Assembly (NCBI GenBank): GCA_900317585.1
Contig: ONHG01000005.1
Coordinates: 62,001-126,000 of the forward strand
Reading direction: 5' to 3'
DNA from: an uncultured Lachnospiraceae bacterium
GTDB lineage: Bacteria > Bacillota > Clostridia > Lachnospirales > Lachnospiraceae
Length of the DNA stretch: 64,000 bases
Of the stretch, positions 8,973-18,326 are shown piece after piece. The notes under the pieces are model-generated. The model saw only the letters and a program-made list of their open reading frames with translations. It was not told the origin of the DNA and ran no database searches. Each line of letters begins with the position of its first letter. Position 1 is the stretch's first letter. The position numbers and the translations under genes were made by a program.

Positions 8973-9512
8973 ATGTCACGTATAGGAAGAATGCCAATCG
9001 CAGTTCCTGCTGGAGTAACAGTTGAAATTGCAGAAAATAATCATGTGACTGTAAAAGGTCCAAAGGGTACTCTTGAGAGAACTCTTCCATCAGAGATGGA
9101 TATCAAATTAGAGGGTGAAGAAATAGTAGTTACAAGACCTAATGATTTGAAGAAAATGAAATCCTTACATGGATTAACAAGAACACTTATCCACAACATG
9201 GTTGTTGGTGTAACTGAGGGTTATACAAAGACTCTTGAGGTTAACGGTGTTGGTTACAGAGCTTCTAAGGCTGGAAAGAAACTTACTCTTAACTTAGGAT
9301 ATTCTCATCCGGTTGAGATGGAGGATCCGGAAGGACTTGAGTCAGAGGTTCAGGATAACAAGATTATCATTAAGGGTATCGATAAAGAAAAAGTTGGCCA
9401 GTACGCAGCTGAGATCAGGGATAAGAGAAGACCTGAGCCATATAAGGGCAAGGGAATCAAATATGCTGATGAGGTTATTAGACGTAAAGTTGGTAAGACT
9501 GGTAAAAAATAA
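8973..9512 (+). CDS. rplF: 50S ribosomal protein L6
   Basis: 179 aa, two-domain L6. [34 protein letters not shown] and the C-terminal [29 protein letters not shown] motif are diagnostic. L6 sits near the GTPase-associated centre. It follows the structured spacer, so its expression may depend on that region. rplR follows after 19 nt. Confidence 0.98.
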   Translation: MSRIGRMPIAVPAGVTVEIAENNHVTVKGPKGTLERTLPSEMDIKLEGEEIVVTRPNDLKKMKSLHGLTRTLIHNMVVGVTEGYTKTLEVNGVGYRASKAGKKLTLNLGYSHPVEMEDPEGLESEVQDNKIIIKGIDKEKVGQYAAEIRDKRRPEPYKGKGIKYADEVIRRKVGKTGKK

Positions 9513-9531
9513 TTAAAGGAGTGGACAAGTA

Positions 9532-9900
9532 ATGGTTAGTAAGAAATCAAGAACAGAAGTTCGTGTAAAGAAACATAACAGAATGCGTAATCATCTTGCT
9601 GGTACAGCACAGCGTCCTCGTTTATCTGTATTCAGAAGTAATAACCATATGTATGCTCAGATTATTGATGATACAGTTGGAAATACACTCGTTTCTGCAT
9701 CAACACTTGACAAGGATATCAAGGCAGAGCTCGAGAAGACTAATAACGTAGATGCAGCAGCAAAGCTTGGTACTGTAATCGCAAAGAAAGCATTAGATAA
9801 AGGTATTTCAACTGTTGTCTTCGATAGAGGCGGTTTTATTTACGCAGGAAAAGTTAAAGCATTAGCTGAAGCAGCAAGAGAAGCTGGCTTAGATTTTTAG
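9532..9900 (+). CDS. rplR: 50S ribosomal protein L18
   Basis: 122 aa. [37 protein letters not shown] and [26 protein letters not shown] are L18 signatures. L18 binds 5S rRNA with L5 in the central protuberance. The start follows AAAGGAGTGGACAAGTA. rpsE begins 12 nt later; its AGGAGG overlaps the L18 stop codon. Confidence 0.98.
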   Translation: MVSKKSRTEVRVKKHNRMRNHLAGTAQRPRLSVFRSNNHMYAQIIDDTVGNTLVSASTLDKDIKAELEKTNNVDAAAKLGTVIAKKALDKGISTVVFDRGGFIYAGKVKALAEAAREAGLDF

Positions 9901-9912
9901 GAGGAGACAAAC

Positions 9913-10422
9913 ATGAAACGTGAAATCATTGACGCTAGTCAATTAGAATTAGTTGACCAGGTAGTTGACATCAAGCGTGTAACAAAGGTTGTTAAGGGTG
10001 GACGTAACATGCGATTCACAGCTCTCGTTGTTGTTGGTGACAAGAACGGCCATGTAGGTGCAGGTCTTGGAAAAGCAGCAGAAATTCCTGAAGCTATCCG
10101 TAAGGGTAAAGAGGACGCTATCAAGAGCATGGTAAATGTTAAGTTAGACGAGAACAACTCTATTACACATGATGTAACAGGAAAATATACAGGTGCTTCC
10201 GTATTATTAAAGAAGTCTCCTGAAGGTACTGGTATCATCGCTGGTGGTCCTGCACGTTCAGTATGTGAGATCGCTGGTATCCAGAATATCCGTACAAAGT
10301 CTTTAGGATCAAACAACAAGCAGAACGTAGTACTTGCTACTATCGAGGCTCTTAAGCAGTTAAGAAGCCCTGAGGATGTTGCAAAGCTTCGTGGTAAATC
10401 TGTAGAAGAAATCTTAGGTTAG
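9913..10422 (+). CDS. rpsE: 30S ribosomal protein S5
   Basis: 169 aa. The S5 double-stranded RNA-binding N-terminal domain ([44 protein letters not shown]) and the C-terminal [27 protein letters not shown] motif are clear. S5 contributes to the mRNA entry site and decoding accuracy. Spacing to rpmD is 13 nt with TTAGGAGGAACGC as its binding site. Confidence 0.98.
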   Translation: MKREIIDASQLELVDQVVDIKRVTKVVKGGRNMRFTALVVVGDKNGHVGAGLGKAAEIPEAIRKGKEDAIKSMVNVKLDENNSITHDVTGKYTGASVLLKKSPEGTGIIAGGPARSVCEIAGIQNIRTKSLGSNNKQNVVLATIEALKQLRSPEDVAKLRGKSVEEILG

Positions 10423-10435
10423 GAGGAACGCTAAA

Positions 10436-10618
10436 ATGGCAGATAAAGTTAAAGTTACATTAATCAAATCTACAATTGGTGCTGTTCCTAAGAACAAGAA
10501 GACAATTGAGGCTCTTGGTCTTACTAAGTTAGGCAAAACTGTAGAGTTACCAAACAATGCAGCTACACAGGGAGCTGTTCGCAAAGTAGCACCATACGTA
10601 AAAGTAGAAGAAGTTTAA
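10436..10618 (+). CDS. rpmD: 50S ribosomal protein L30
   Basis: 60 aa, the bacterial short form. KVTLIKSTIGAVPKNKKTIEALGLTKLGKTVELPNN carries the L30 motif (S-x-I-G-x-x-x-x-x-x-x-T-x-x-A-L-G-L). It lies between rpsE and rplO as in other bacteria. ATG follows AGGAGGAACGCTAAA. Confidence 0.97.
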   Translation: MADKVKVTLIKSTIGAVPKNKKTIEALGLTKLGKTVELPNNAATQGAVRKVAPYVKVEEV

Positions 10619-10641
10619 GAATAAAATAAGGAGGTACCGTG

Positions 10642-11082
10642 ATGGATTTATCTAATTTAAAAGCGGCTGAGGGTTCAGTCCACAGTGATAATTTCAGAAG
10701 AGGTCGTGGACACGGCTCAGGAAACGGTAAGACTGCTGGTAAGGGACATAAAGGACAGAAGGCTCGTTCAGGAGCACCAAGACCTGGTTTCGAAGGTGGA
10801 CAGATGCCATTATATAGAAGATTGCCTAAGAGAGGTTTCAAGAACAGAAACACTCTTACAATCGTACCTATAAATATTTCAGCTCTTGAGAGATTCGACA
10901 ACGATGCTGTAGTTTCAGTTGAGACATTAATTGAGACAGGAATCGTTAAGAATCCTAGAGATGGCGTAAAGATCCTTGGAAATGGAGAACTTACTAAGAA
11001 GCTTACAGTTCAGGCTAACGCTTTCAGTGCTAGTGCAAAAGAGAAAATAGAAGCTCTTGGTGGAAAAGCAGAGGTGATCTAA
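10642..11082 (+). CDS. rplO: 50S ribosomal protein L15
   Basis: 146 aa. [12 protein letters not shown] and the glycine-rich [24 protein letters not shown] region followed by [15 protein letters not shown] are diagnostic. ATG 10642 is preferred over the GTG at 10639: it lies 7 nt after AAGGAGG (10628-10634), while the GTG would be only 4 nt away. The stop TAA overlaps the secY start (TAATG), so L15 and SecY are translationally coupled. Confidence 0.97.
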   Translation: MDLSNLKAAEGSVHSDNFRRGRGHGSGNGKTAGKGHKGQKARSGAPRPGFEGGQMPLYRRLPKRGFKNRNTLTIVPINISALERFDNDAVVSVETLIETGIVKNPRDGVKILGNGELTKKLTVQANAFSASAKEKIEALGGKAEVI

Positions 11083-12401
11083 TGCTTAAGACACTCCGTA
11101 ATGCGTTTAAAATAAAGGATGTCCGTAATAGAATCCTTTTTACATTCATGATGCTTATTGTCATCAGAATCGGAAGCGAGCTTCCGATTCCTGGTGTCAA
11201 GGGCTCCGTATTTCAGAGTTGGTTAAACAGTAAATCAGCAGATGGTTTAGGCTTTGTTGATGCTATCACAGGTGGATCATTCTCGCAGATGTCAGTATTT
11301 GCGCTGAATATTACACCATACATTACATCTTCAATCATTATGCAGTTGCTTACAATTGCAATACCTAAGCTTGAAGAGATGCAACGCGATGGCGAGGATG
11401 GCAGAAAGAAAATTGTTGAGATAACACGTTATCTCACAATTGCATTAGGCCTTCTTGAGTCAGTCATGATGGTAATTGGTTTTTACAGACAGGATTACCT
11501 TACAGAAAAGACACCATTGACTGTTATTATGGTCGTTACTTCACTTACAGCAGGTTCAGCTGTACTTATGTGGATTGGAGAGCGTATTACAGAAAAGGGT
11601 GTAGGAAACGGAATATCAATAGTATTGACAATCAATATTATTTCACGTATTCCAGAGGATTTAAGTACACTTTGGTCACAGTTCATTGCTTCAGCAGCGA
11701 ACGTTCCAAAGGCGATTGTTGCAGGACTTATCATAGTAGCAATAATTGCTGCAATGGTAGTATTTGTAGTATTGCTTCAGGATGCACAGCGCAAGATTCC
11801 TGTACAGTACTCTAGTAAAATAAGAGGCAACAAGCAGATGGGTGGTCAGCAGACATGCATTCCACTAAAGGTAAATACCAGTGGAGTTATCCCGGTAATC
11901 TTTGCACAGTCTCTTATGCAGACACCTGTTATCATTGCCAGCTTCCTTGGAAAGGGCAATGGAAATGGAATAGGCTCTAAGATATTAAAAGGATTATCAC
12001 AGTCTAACTGGTGTGATCCAAAGGAGCCGGTATATTCAATCGGACTTATTGTTTACATTGTGTTGATTATAGCATTTGCTTATTTCTACACAAACATTAC
12101 ATTCAATCCGCTTGAGATTGCAAACAATATGAAGCGTTCAGGTGGCTTTATACCCGGTATCAGACCTGGAAAGCCAACCAGCGATTACTTAAATCAGATA
12201 TTAAACTACATTGTATTTATTGGAGCTATTGGACTTGCGTTTATCGCATTTGTTCCGATATTTTTCAATGGAGTATTCAACGCAGATGTATCCTTTGGTG
12301 GAACTTCAATCATCATCATTGTCGGAGTTGTTATTGAGACATTGAAGCAAATTGAATCACAGATGAGAGTTCGATACTATAAGGGATTTTTAGATGATTA
12401 A
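11082..12401 (+). CDS. secY: Preprotein translocase channel subunit SecY
   Basis: 439 aa, ten predicted membrane segments. Motifs: VRNRILFTFMMLIVIRIGSELPIPGV (TM1), DAITGGSFSQMSVFALNITPYITSSIIMQLL (plug and TM2), and the cytosolic loop GNKQMGGQQTCIPLKVNTSGVIPVIFA. The TM10 end ESQMRVRYYKGFL is also typical. SecY forms the SecYEG protein-conducting channel in the cytoplasmic membrane. It overlaps rplO by one base. The 76-nt gap to adk contains a perfect palindrome. Confidence 0.98.
   Translation: MLKTLRNAFKIKDVRNRILFTFMMLIVIRIGSELPIPGVKGSVFQSWLNSKSADGLGFVDAITGGSFSQMSVFALNITPYITSSIIMQLLTIAIPKLEEMQRDGEDGRKKIVEITRYLTIALGLLESVMMVIGFYRQDYLTEKTPLTVIMVVTSLTAGSAVLMWIGERITEKGVGNGISIVLTINIISRIPEDLSTLWSQFIASAANVPKAIVAGLIIVAIIAAMVVFVVLLQDAQRKIPVQYSSKIRGNKQMGGQQTCIPLKVNTSGVIPVIFAQSLMQTPVIIASFLGKGNGNGIGSKILKGLSQSNWCDPKEPVYSIGLIVYIVLIIAFAYFYTNITFNPLEIANNMKRSGGFIPGIRPGKPTSDYLNQILNYIVFIGAIGLAFIAFVPIFFNGVFNADVSFGGTSIIIIVGVVIETLKQIESQMRVRYYKGFLDD
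11500..11501. other. Coding interior of secY, no separate element
   Basis: Only the SecY frame is credible here; the opposite-strand and offset frames show no recognisable domains. This entry marks that the 1.3 kb stretch was examined and holds nothing else. Confidence 0.3.
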
Positions 12402-12410
12402 TTGTACATT

Positions 12411-12434
12411 GGAGATACTGAATTCAGTATCTCC
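12411..12434 (+). other. Perfect 24-bp palindrome between secY and adk
   Basis: GGAGATACTG AATT CAGTATCTCC: two 10-base arms around AATT. There is no following T tract, so it is not a standard terminator. It may be an mRNA stem for processing or stability, or a protein-binding site. Confidence 0.6.
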
Positions 12435-12462
12435 ATTCGTGCTATCAACAAGTTTTGTATAA

Positions 12463-13122
<660 letters not shown>

Positions 13123-13124
13123 TA

Positions 13125-13919
13125 ATGTCTGTAACTATCAAATCAGAGCATGAGATAGAGCTGATGAGAGAGGCCGGCAGGATTCTGGCGGCCGTTCATC
13201 AGCAGCTCGGTAAAGAAATCAAACCGGGAATGTCCACTAAGGATGTGGACCGGCTGGGCGAAGAAATGATTCGTAGTTATGGATGCGAGCCGTCTTTCTT
13301 AGGATATTGCGGATATCCGGCCTCCATATGTGTTTCAGTAAACGAGGAGGTTGTGCATGGTATCCCGACTGATGAGCGTATCTTACAGGAGGGCGATATC
13401 GTGAGCCTTGATGCTGGTGTTATCTACAAAGGATACCACTCAGACGCAGCCAGAACAGTAGGCGTGGGAGAGATTTCAGAGGAAGCAAGACTTCTTATAG
13501 AAAGAACACGTCTCAGTTTTTTTGCAGGAATAAAGAATGCAGTTGCGGGAAACAGACTGTATGATATTTCAGGAGCCATACAGCAGCTTGCCGAGTCCTT
13601 TGGATACGGAGTTGTATATGACCTTGTAGGTCATGGCATAGGAAGCCATTTACATGAGGATCCTGAGGTGCCGAACTTCAGACCACAGGGCTTTAGAAAA
13701 GGGCTCAGACTTAAGCCGGGCATGACACTGGCGGTTGAGCCTATGATTAATGCAGGTTCACCGCATGTGGTGTGGATGGATGACGAATGGACAGTTGTGA
13801 CTGAGGATTTATCGTTGTCAGCACACTATGAAAATACCATACTTATTACAAAAGGAAAGCCGGAGATACTTTCTCTGACAGAGGATGAAAAAGCAGCCGG
13901 ATTTCTGGAACTAATCTAA
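13125..13919 (+). CDS. map: Methionine aminopeptidase, type I
   Basis: 264 aa. It removes the N-terminal methionine from new proteins. Metal ligands are visible in [18 protein letters not shown] (two Asp), [17 protein letters not shown] (His) and the conserved glutamates in AVEPMIN and [17 protein letters not shown]. The lack of an N-terminal zinc finger makes it type Ia. GC content of codons is a little higher than in the adjacent ribosomal genes, as expected for a less highly expressed gene. Confidence 0.97.
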   Translation: MSVTIKSEHEIELMREAGRILAAVHQQLGKEIKPGMSTKDVDRLGEEMIRSYGCEPSFLGYCGYPASICVSVNEEVVHGIPTDERILQEGDIVSLDAGVIYKGYHSDAARTVGVGEISEEARLLIERTRLSFFAGIKNAVAGNRLYDISGAIQQLAESFGYGVVYDLVGHGIGSHLHEDPEVPNFRPQGFRKGLRLKPGMTLAVEPMINAGSPHVVWMDDEWTVVTEDLSLSAHYENTILITKGKPEILSLTEDEKAAGFLELI

Positions 13920-13966
13920 TAATAATCATAACGAAACCCAAGGATTTATTTACAGGAGGAATCAAA

Positions 13967-14185
13967 ATGTCAAAAGCAGACGTTATCGAAGTTGAAGGTG
14001 TTGTAGTTGAGAAGTTACCAAATGCGTTTTTTAAGGTAGAGCTTGAGAACGGACACCAGATTTTAGCAACAATCAGTGGAAAGCTTCGTATGAATTTCAT
14101 CAGAATTTTACCGGGAGATAAGGTAACAATTGAGATGTCACCATACGATCTGACAAAGGGCAGAATTATCTGGAGAGATAAGTAA
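13967..14185 (+). CDS. infA: Translation initiation factor IF-1
   Basis: 72 aa, exact family length. [67 protein letters not shown] is an S1/OB fold; IF-1 binds the 30S A site. ATG follows AGGAGGAATCAAA. It is followed by a strong separate promoter for rpmJ. Confidence 0.98.
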   Translation: MSKADVIEVEGVVVEKLPNAFFKVELENGHQILATISGKLRMNFIRILPGDKVTIEMSPYDLTKGRIIWRDK

Positions 14186-14215
14186 TTTTTACAGATAATT
14201 TTTTTGAAAAATATA

Positions 14216-14244
14216 TTGACTTCCCTTAAGTGTCCATGTATAAT
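14216..14244 (+). promoter_or_regulatory. Promoter upstream of rpmJ and the alpha operon
   Basis: TTGACT (14216-14221) and TATAAT (14239-14244) with a 17-nt spacer. It would transcribe rpmJ and possibly rpsM-rpsK-rpsD-rpoA-rplQ, separately from the spc genes. The -10 element is enclosed by an inverted repeat. Confidence 0.85.
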
Positions 14245-14258
14245 GCTATCTGGACACT
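14229..14258. promoter_or_regulatory. Inverted repeat around the rpmJ promoter -10 box
   Basis: AGTGTCCA (14229-14236) and TGGACACT (14251-14258) are perfect 8-base arms 14 nt apart, flanking TATAAT at 14239-14244. The placement fits an operator, or a hairpin near the start of the transcript. No regulator is identified. Confidence 0.5.
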
Positions 14259-14307
14259 TTTGGAAAAGTACCTGAAAAGGACTTTTATAGAGAAAGGAGG
14301 ATTTGCT

Positions 14308-14421
14308 GTGAAGGTAAGATCATCAGTTAAACCTATTTGCGAAAAGTGCAAAGTTATCAAGAGAAAAGGAAGCATCAGAATTATCTGTGAGAATCCAAAG
14401 CATAAGCAGAGACAGGGTTAA
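14308..14421 (+). CDS. rpmJ: 50S ribosomal protein L36
   Basis: 37 aa from a GTG start at 14308; AAAGGAGG (14293-14300) is 7 nt upstream. Longer in-frame starts would run back through the promoter and are rejected. The zinc ligands C11, C14, C27 and H32 are intact (CEKC ... CENPKH), so this is the zinc-binding form of L36. It stabilises a 23S rRNA region near the peptidyl transferase centre. Confidence 0.96.
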   Translation: MKVRSSVKPICEKCKVIKRKGSIRIICENPKHKQRQG

Positions 14422-14727
14422 TTAGTACAAATATTTGACCCTGTTATTTGTGCGTTTGGTTTATTAAACCTTTTTTCACATCATTATGTGCGGCTGCAGC
14501 GAGATATTAATCATCGCTGTTCATAATAAACAGAGGCATTCTGGTTTCATATTATAATACCGAGTGATATGAGACGAAATGCAAATATGGGAGCGCATAT
14601 GGCTACACACATTTCAGGACGTGCAACCGTAGCTGTAGATACATATGTGTTTCGGAGAGTATACGTCAAGTTGCAGATGTATCGTTACTATAGTAAATAA
14701 CTAAAAATTATGGAGGTGTAAACACAC
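14422..14727 (+). promoter_or_regulatory. 306-nt spacer and probable leader before rpsM
   Basis: No gene is seen. There are several potential stems (for example GCTGCAGC and ACATATG..CATATGT-like pieces around 14595-14650). In other bacteria S4 regulates the alpha operon through the rpsM leader, so this long structured stretch is a candidate S4 target. That role is inference; no known fold was recognised. Confidence 0.4.
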
Positions 14728-15096
14728 ATGGCTCGAATTGCAGGTGTAGATTTACCAAGAGAAAAACGTGTAGAAATCGGCTTAACTTACATCTACGGAA
14801 TCGGAAGAGTAAGTGCAGACCGTATCCTTGAAGCAGCTAATGTTGATCCAAGCACTCGTGTTAGAGATCTTACAGATGACGAGGTTAAGAGAATCAGCGC
14901 TGTTATCGACGAGACAATGACAGTTGAAGGTGATTTAAGAAGAGAAATCGCTTTAAATATCAAGAGACTTCAGGAAATTGGATGCTATCGTGGTATCCGT
15001 CATAGAAAGGGACTTCCGGTTCGTGGTCAGAAAACAAAGACTAATGCAAGAACTCGCAAGGGTCCTAAGAGAACAGTAGCAAACAAGAAGAAATAA
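14728..15096 (+). CDS. rpsM: 30S ribosomal protein S13
   Basis: 122 aa. [77 protein letters not shown] are the S13 signature. S13 forms the subunit bridge to L5 and contacts P-site tRNA through its basic tail. ATG follows TGGAGGTGTAAACACAC. First gene of the rpsM-rpsK-rpsD-rpoA-rplQ group. Confidence 0.98.
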   Translation: MARIAGVDLPREKRVEIGLTYIYGIGRVSADRILEAANVDPSTRVRDLTDDEVKRISAVIDETMTVEGDLRREIALNIKRLQEIGCYRGIRHRKGLPVRGQKTKTNARTRKGPKRTVANKKK

Positions 15097-15220
15097 TCAC
15101 TTAGATAATAAGTGAAAACGCCACTTGAACGTAGTGCGCGTTTAGTTCTGCGTACGAAGAAGCAGAGCTTCATTATAACTTATATAAAGTTTAGAAAGTA
15201 GAAAGTAGGTTAGTTTAAAT
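15097..15220 (+). other. Hairpin-rich spacer between rpsM and rpsK
   Basis: Three consecutive potential stems: TCACTTA/TAAGTGA (15097-15115), AAACGC..GCGTTT enclosing CACT/AGTG (15117-15143), and CTGC..GCAG (about 15148-15166). None ends in a long T run. No coding frame. The spacing is atypical for these two genes. Confidence 0.45.
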
Positions 15221-15616
15221 ATGGCTAAGAATGTTGCAAAGAAAACAACTAAAAAGCGTGTAAAGAAAAACGTTGAACGCGGACAGGCACATATTCAGGC
15301 ATCTTTCAATAACACAATCGTTACATTAACAGATGCTGAAGGAAATGCTTTATCATGGGCAAGTGCCGGTGGTCTTGGATTTAGAGGTTCAAAGAAATCT
15401 ACTCCATATGCTGCACAGATGGCAGCAGAAACAGCTACAAAGGCAGCTTTAATCCATGGATTAAAGACAGTTGACGTATTCGTTAAGGGACCAGGTTCAG
15501 GAAGAGAGGCAGCTATCCGTGCCCTTTCAGCATGTGGTCTTGAGGTTACATCAATCAGAGACGTTACTCCGGTACCTCACAATGGATGTCGTCCACCAAA
15601 ACGTAGAAGAGTCTAA
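15221..15616 (+). CDS. rpsK: 30S ribosomal protein S11
   Basis: 131 aa. [50 protein letters not shown] and [33 protein letters not shown] identify S11 of the 30S platform, which contacts the Shine-Dalgarno helix. The lysine-rich N-terminus ([12 protein letters not shown]) is usual in Firmicutes. Its binding site (GAAAGTAG) is weaker than those of its neighbours. Confidence 0.98.
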   Translation: MAKNVAKKTTKKRVKKNVERGQAHIQASFNNTIVTLTDAEGNALSWASAGGLGFRGSKKSTPYAAQMAAETATKAALIHGLKTVDVFVKGPGSGREAAIRALSACGLEVTSIRDVTPVPHNGCRPPKRRRV

Positions 15617-15635
15617 TCAGGAGGTATAGATTAAA

Positions 15636-16229
15636 ATGGCAGTTAATAAAGTACCTGTACTTAAGAGATGCAGATCACTTGGTTTAGAGCCAAGTTATTT
15701 AGGATATGATAAGAAGTCTAGAAGAAACCTTACAAGAGCAAACAGAAAGGTATCTGAGTACGGACTTCAGTTAAGAGAAAAGCAGAAAGCTAAATTCATC
15801 TATGGTGTTTTAGAGAAGCCTTTCCGTAACTACTACAAGAAAGCAGATCAGATGAAAGGATTAACAGGTCTCAACCTTATGACAATCCTTGAGTCAAGAC
15901 TTGACAACGTAATCTTCCGTCTTGGTTTCGCAAGAACAAGAAAAGAAGCAAGACAGATCGTTGACCACAAGTTCGTTACAGTAAACGGAAAGGTTGTTAA
16001 CATCCCTTCATACCTTGTAAAGGCTGGCGATGTTATCGAAATTAAAGAGAGCAAAAAGAATACTCAGAGAATGAAAGATATCGTCGAGGTAGCTGGCGGA
16101 AGAATCGTTCCAGAGTGGTTAGATGTAGATGCTGAGAAATTACAGGGAACTGTAAAAGACTTACCTACACGTGAGCAGATTGATGTTCCTGTAGATGAGA
16201 TGCTCATCGTCGAGTTATATTCTAAGTAA
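15636..16229 (+). CDS. rpsD: 30S ribosomal protein S4
   Basis: 197 aa. RKVSEYGLQLREKQKAKFIYGVLEKPFRNYY and the S4 RNA-binding domain (RLDNVIFRLGFARTRKEARQIVDHKFVTVNGK, about residues 88-120) are clear. It is the zinc-free type, without the N-terminal cysteine cluster. S4 nucleates 30S assembly and can act as a translational repressor of its operon in other bacteria. ATG follows AGGAGGTATAGATTAAA. Confidence 0.98.
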   Translation: MAVNKVPVLKRCRSLGLEPSYLGYDKKSRRNLTRANRKVSEYGLQLREKQKAKFIYGVLEKPFRNYYKKADQMKGLTGLNLMTILESRLDNVIFRLGFARTRKEARQIVDHKFVTVNGKVVNIPSYLVKAGDVIEIKESKKNTQRMKDIVEVAGGRIVPEWLDVDAEKLQGTVKDLPTREQIDVPVDEMLIVELYSK

Positions 16230-16243
16230 AATTAGGTTGATTT

Positions 16244-16264
16244 GCCGGGGATTTATTTCCCGGC
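16244..16264 (+). other. Hairpin between rpsD and rpoA
   Basis: GCCGGG (16244-16249) pairs with CCCGGC (16259-16264) around a 9-nt AT-rich loop. It is followed by TTATCC, not a T run, so it is at most a weak terminator that could lower rpoA expression relative to ribosomal genes. Confidence 0.5.
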
Positions 16265-16319
16265 TTATCCACTCTTTGATAACATATAACAACGATACCC
16301 GAGAAGGAGGGAATTTGAA

Positions 16320-17279
16320 GTGTTCGATTTTGAAAAACCAAAAATTGAAATCGCAGAAATTTCAGAAGACAAGACATATGGCAGATTTGTTGTAGAGCCA
16401 TTAGAGAGAGGTTACGGTACAACACTTGGAAACTCTTTAAGACGTATCATGCTTTCTTCTTTACCGGGCGCTGCAGTGAGCCAGGTCAAGATTGATGGTG
16501 TTTTACATGAATTCAGCTCTATTCCTGGTGTTAAGGAAGATGTTACAGAAATCATCATGAATATCAAGAACCTTGCAATTCGCAATAATAGTTCTACAAA
16601 TGAACCAAAGGTTGCATATATCGAATTCGAAGGTGAAGGCGTTGTTACAGCAGCTGATATTCAGGTTGATTCAGATATCGAGATTTTGAATCCTGAGTTA
16701 GAGATTGCACACTTGAATGGTGGAGCAGATTCTAAGCTTTACATGGAGCTTACAATCACAAATGGCAGAGGTTATGTCGGAGCAGAGAAGAACAAGAACG
16801 AGGATACACCAATCGGAGTTCTTGCTGTAGATTCAATCTACACTCCTGTTGAGCGTGTTAACCTTACTGTAGAGAATACCCGTGTAGGTCAGGTTACAGA
16901 TTACGATAAGCTTACATTAGATGTATTTACAAATGGTACATTGGAGCCGGACGAGGCAGTCAGCCTTGCAGCTAAGGTGTTAAGTGAGCATTTAAATCTG
17001 TTCATCGATCTTTCAGAGGCAGCACAGCAGGTTGACGTTATGGTAGAGAAGGAAAACGATGCTCAGGAGAAGGTTCTTGAGATGAACATCGATGAGCTTG
17101 AGCTTTCAGTTCGTTCATACAACTGCTTAAAGCGTGCAGGAATCAACACTGTTGCAGAGCTTATCAATAGAACACCTGAGGACATGATGAAGGTTCGTAA
17201 CCTTGGTCGCAAGTCTTTAGAGGAAGTTTTAGCAAAATTAAAAGAATTAGGTTTAGAGTTAAATCAGACTGAGGAATAA
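16320..17279 (+). CDS. rpoA: RNA polymerase subunit alpha
   Basis: 319 aa, GTG start after GAAGGAGGGAATTTGAA. The N-terminal dimerisation domain contains [57 protein letters not shown]. The C-terminal helix-hairpin-helix domain ([23 protein letters not shown] ... [11 protein letters not shown]) binds UP elements and activators. It lies between rpsD and rplQ as usual. Confidence 0.98.
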   Translation: MFDFEKPKIEIAEISEDKTYGRFVVEPLERGYGTTLGNSLRRIMLSSLPGAAVSQVKIDGVLHEFSSIPGVKEDVTEIIMNIKNLAIRNNSSTNEPKVAYIEFEGEGVVTAADIQVDSDIEILNPELEIAHLNGGADSKLYMELTITNGRGYVGAEKNKNEDTPIGVLAVDSIYTPVERVNLTVENTRVGQVTDYDKLTLDVFTNGTLEPDEAVSLAAKVLSEHLNLFIDLSEAAQQVDVMVEKENDAQEKVLEMNIDELELSVRSYNCLKRAGINTVAELINRTPEDMMKVRNLGRKSLEEVLAKLKELGLELNQTEE

Positions 17280-17385
17280 TTCATTCGAATAATCCTTGCA
17301 CTGATTCTTCTAAATAAATTGGTCATATATAAGTTTTAAGTATCATATTTATGTTTATGTGTGACAAAACTCATAGCGGCAGGGT

Positions 17386-17518
17386 CAGTAAGACCAAAGA
17401 GCGTGACCGTGTCTGATACATGAGTGGCAACTGATTTAAGCATTTGCTTTTTGAAATAAGGCAAAGCTTTATCACAACAAGATACGATGTCTGGCAGTAA
17501 GACCGAAGAGCGTGACCG
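17386..17518 (+). repeat. 24-nt direct repeats in the rpoA-rplQ spacer
   Basis: CAGTAAGACC-R-AAGAGCGTGACCG occurs at 17386-17409 and 17495-17518 with a single A/G difference. The first copy lies in GGTC-agtaa-GACC, a small stem. The copies flank an AT-rich segment with a GCAAATGC/GCTTTATC-type fold. The spacer (17280-17545) has no coding frame. A structured rplQ leader is possible; function unknown. Confidence 0.6.
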
Positions 17519-17545
17519 GATGTCCCACAAATGGAGGAAATTAAA

Positions 17546-18070
17546 ATGGCAAAATATCGTAAGTTAAGCAGAACATCAAGCCAGAGAAAGGCTTTACTCA
17601 GATGTCAGGTTACACAGCTTCTTGTTAACGGAAAGATCGTTACTACAGAGGCTAAGGCTAAAGAGGTTCGTAAGATCGCTGAGGGTCTTATCGCATTAGC
17701 AGTAAAAGAGAAAGACAACTTCGAAGAGGTTACTGTAACAGCTAAGGTTGCCCGCAAGGACAAAGATGGCAAGAGAGTAAAAGAGGTTGTAGACGGAAAG
17801 AAAGTTACTGTTTATGACGAAGTAGAGAAGAAGATCAAGAAGGATTCTGCTTCACGTCTTCATGCCAGAAGACAGATGCTCAAGGTTCTTTACACAGCTA
17901 AAGAGTCTGACGGCACAAAGAAGGGAACAAAGACTATCGATGTAACAAACAAGTTATTCGATGAGATCGCTCCTAAGTATGCTGATCGTAACGGTGGTTA
18001 CACAAGAATCGTTAAGATTGGACAGCGTAAAGGTGACGGAGCTTTAGAGGTTCTCCTTGAGTTAGTTTAA
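17546..18070 (+). CDS. rplQ: 50S ribosomal protein L17
   Basis: 174 aa from ATG 17546; an in-frame ATG at 17531 contains the GGAGG binding site itself and is rejected. [48 protein letters not shown] and the C-terminal [26 protein letters not shown] are typical of L17. It is longer than the ~120 aa Bacillus form because of an internal lysine-rich insert (about residues 60-120), seen in Clostridia. It ends the supercluster before a strong terminator. Confidence 0.97.
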   Translation: MAKYRKLSRTSSQRKALLRCQVTQLLVNGKIVTTEAKAKEVRKIAEGLIALAVKEKDNFEEVTVTAKVARKDKDGKRVKEVVDGKKVTVYDEVEKKIKKDSASRLHARRQMLKVLYTAKESDGTKKGTKTIDVTNKLFDEIAPKYADRNGGYTRIVKIGQRKGDGALEVLLELV

Positions 18071-18100
18071 TATTTAATCGGTATAAATCTTAGACTAAAT

Positions 18101-18145
18101 AAAACCAGAGATTTGAGTGGATGACACTCAATTCTCTGGTTTTTT
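18101..18145 (+). terminator. Terminator of the ribosomal protein cluster
   Basis: A long stem, AAAACCAGAGA-t-TTGAGTG with CACTCAA-t-TCTCTGGTTTT, closed by a short loop and ending in a T run. It lies 30 nt after the rplQ stop. Confidence 0.95.
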
Positions 18146-18162
18146 ATATTACTAAGATAATT

Positions 18163-18243
18163 ATTCAGAACTATTGAGAAAAACTGATGCGTCTTACTTG
18201 CATGTATAGTTCGACTGCCTTTGGTTTGAATTCGTAACTGTAA
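18163..18243. repeat. Diverged intergenic palindromic repeat, first copy
   Basis: It contains GATGCGTC..A.TTGCATGTA (18186-18206), 18 of 21 bases matching 23471-23491, again within ATTCAGAA- and GAATTCGTAACTG-like ends. It lies between two converging genes. Likely a decayed member of the same small palindromic family as 23438-23522. Confidence 0.45.
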
Positions 18244-18248
18244 CGCAT

Positions 18249-18287
18249 AAAAATACCCCTTTCACTGGATATCCAGTAAAAGGGGTA
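18249..18287 (-). terminator. Terminator of the dnaD-dnaI-prs operon
   Basis: On the minus strand, TACCCCTTTTACTGGAT pairs with ATCCAGTGAAAGGGGTA and is followed by five T (18249-18253). It lies about 40 nt after the prs stop and faces the ribosomal cluster terminator. Confidence 0.92.
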
Positions 18288-18326
18288 CATATTAATTTCA
18301 CACGGCTTTTCGATTAATACGATTAA

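Noticed and set aside
12411..12434. Palindrome as secY terminator
   Set aside because: No T run follows, and adk and map are normally co-transcribed with secY.
14230..14307. Longer rpmJ start with a 26-residue extension
   Set aside because: It would start inside the promoter -10 region; AAAGGAGG points to GTG 14308, giving the standard 37-aa L36.
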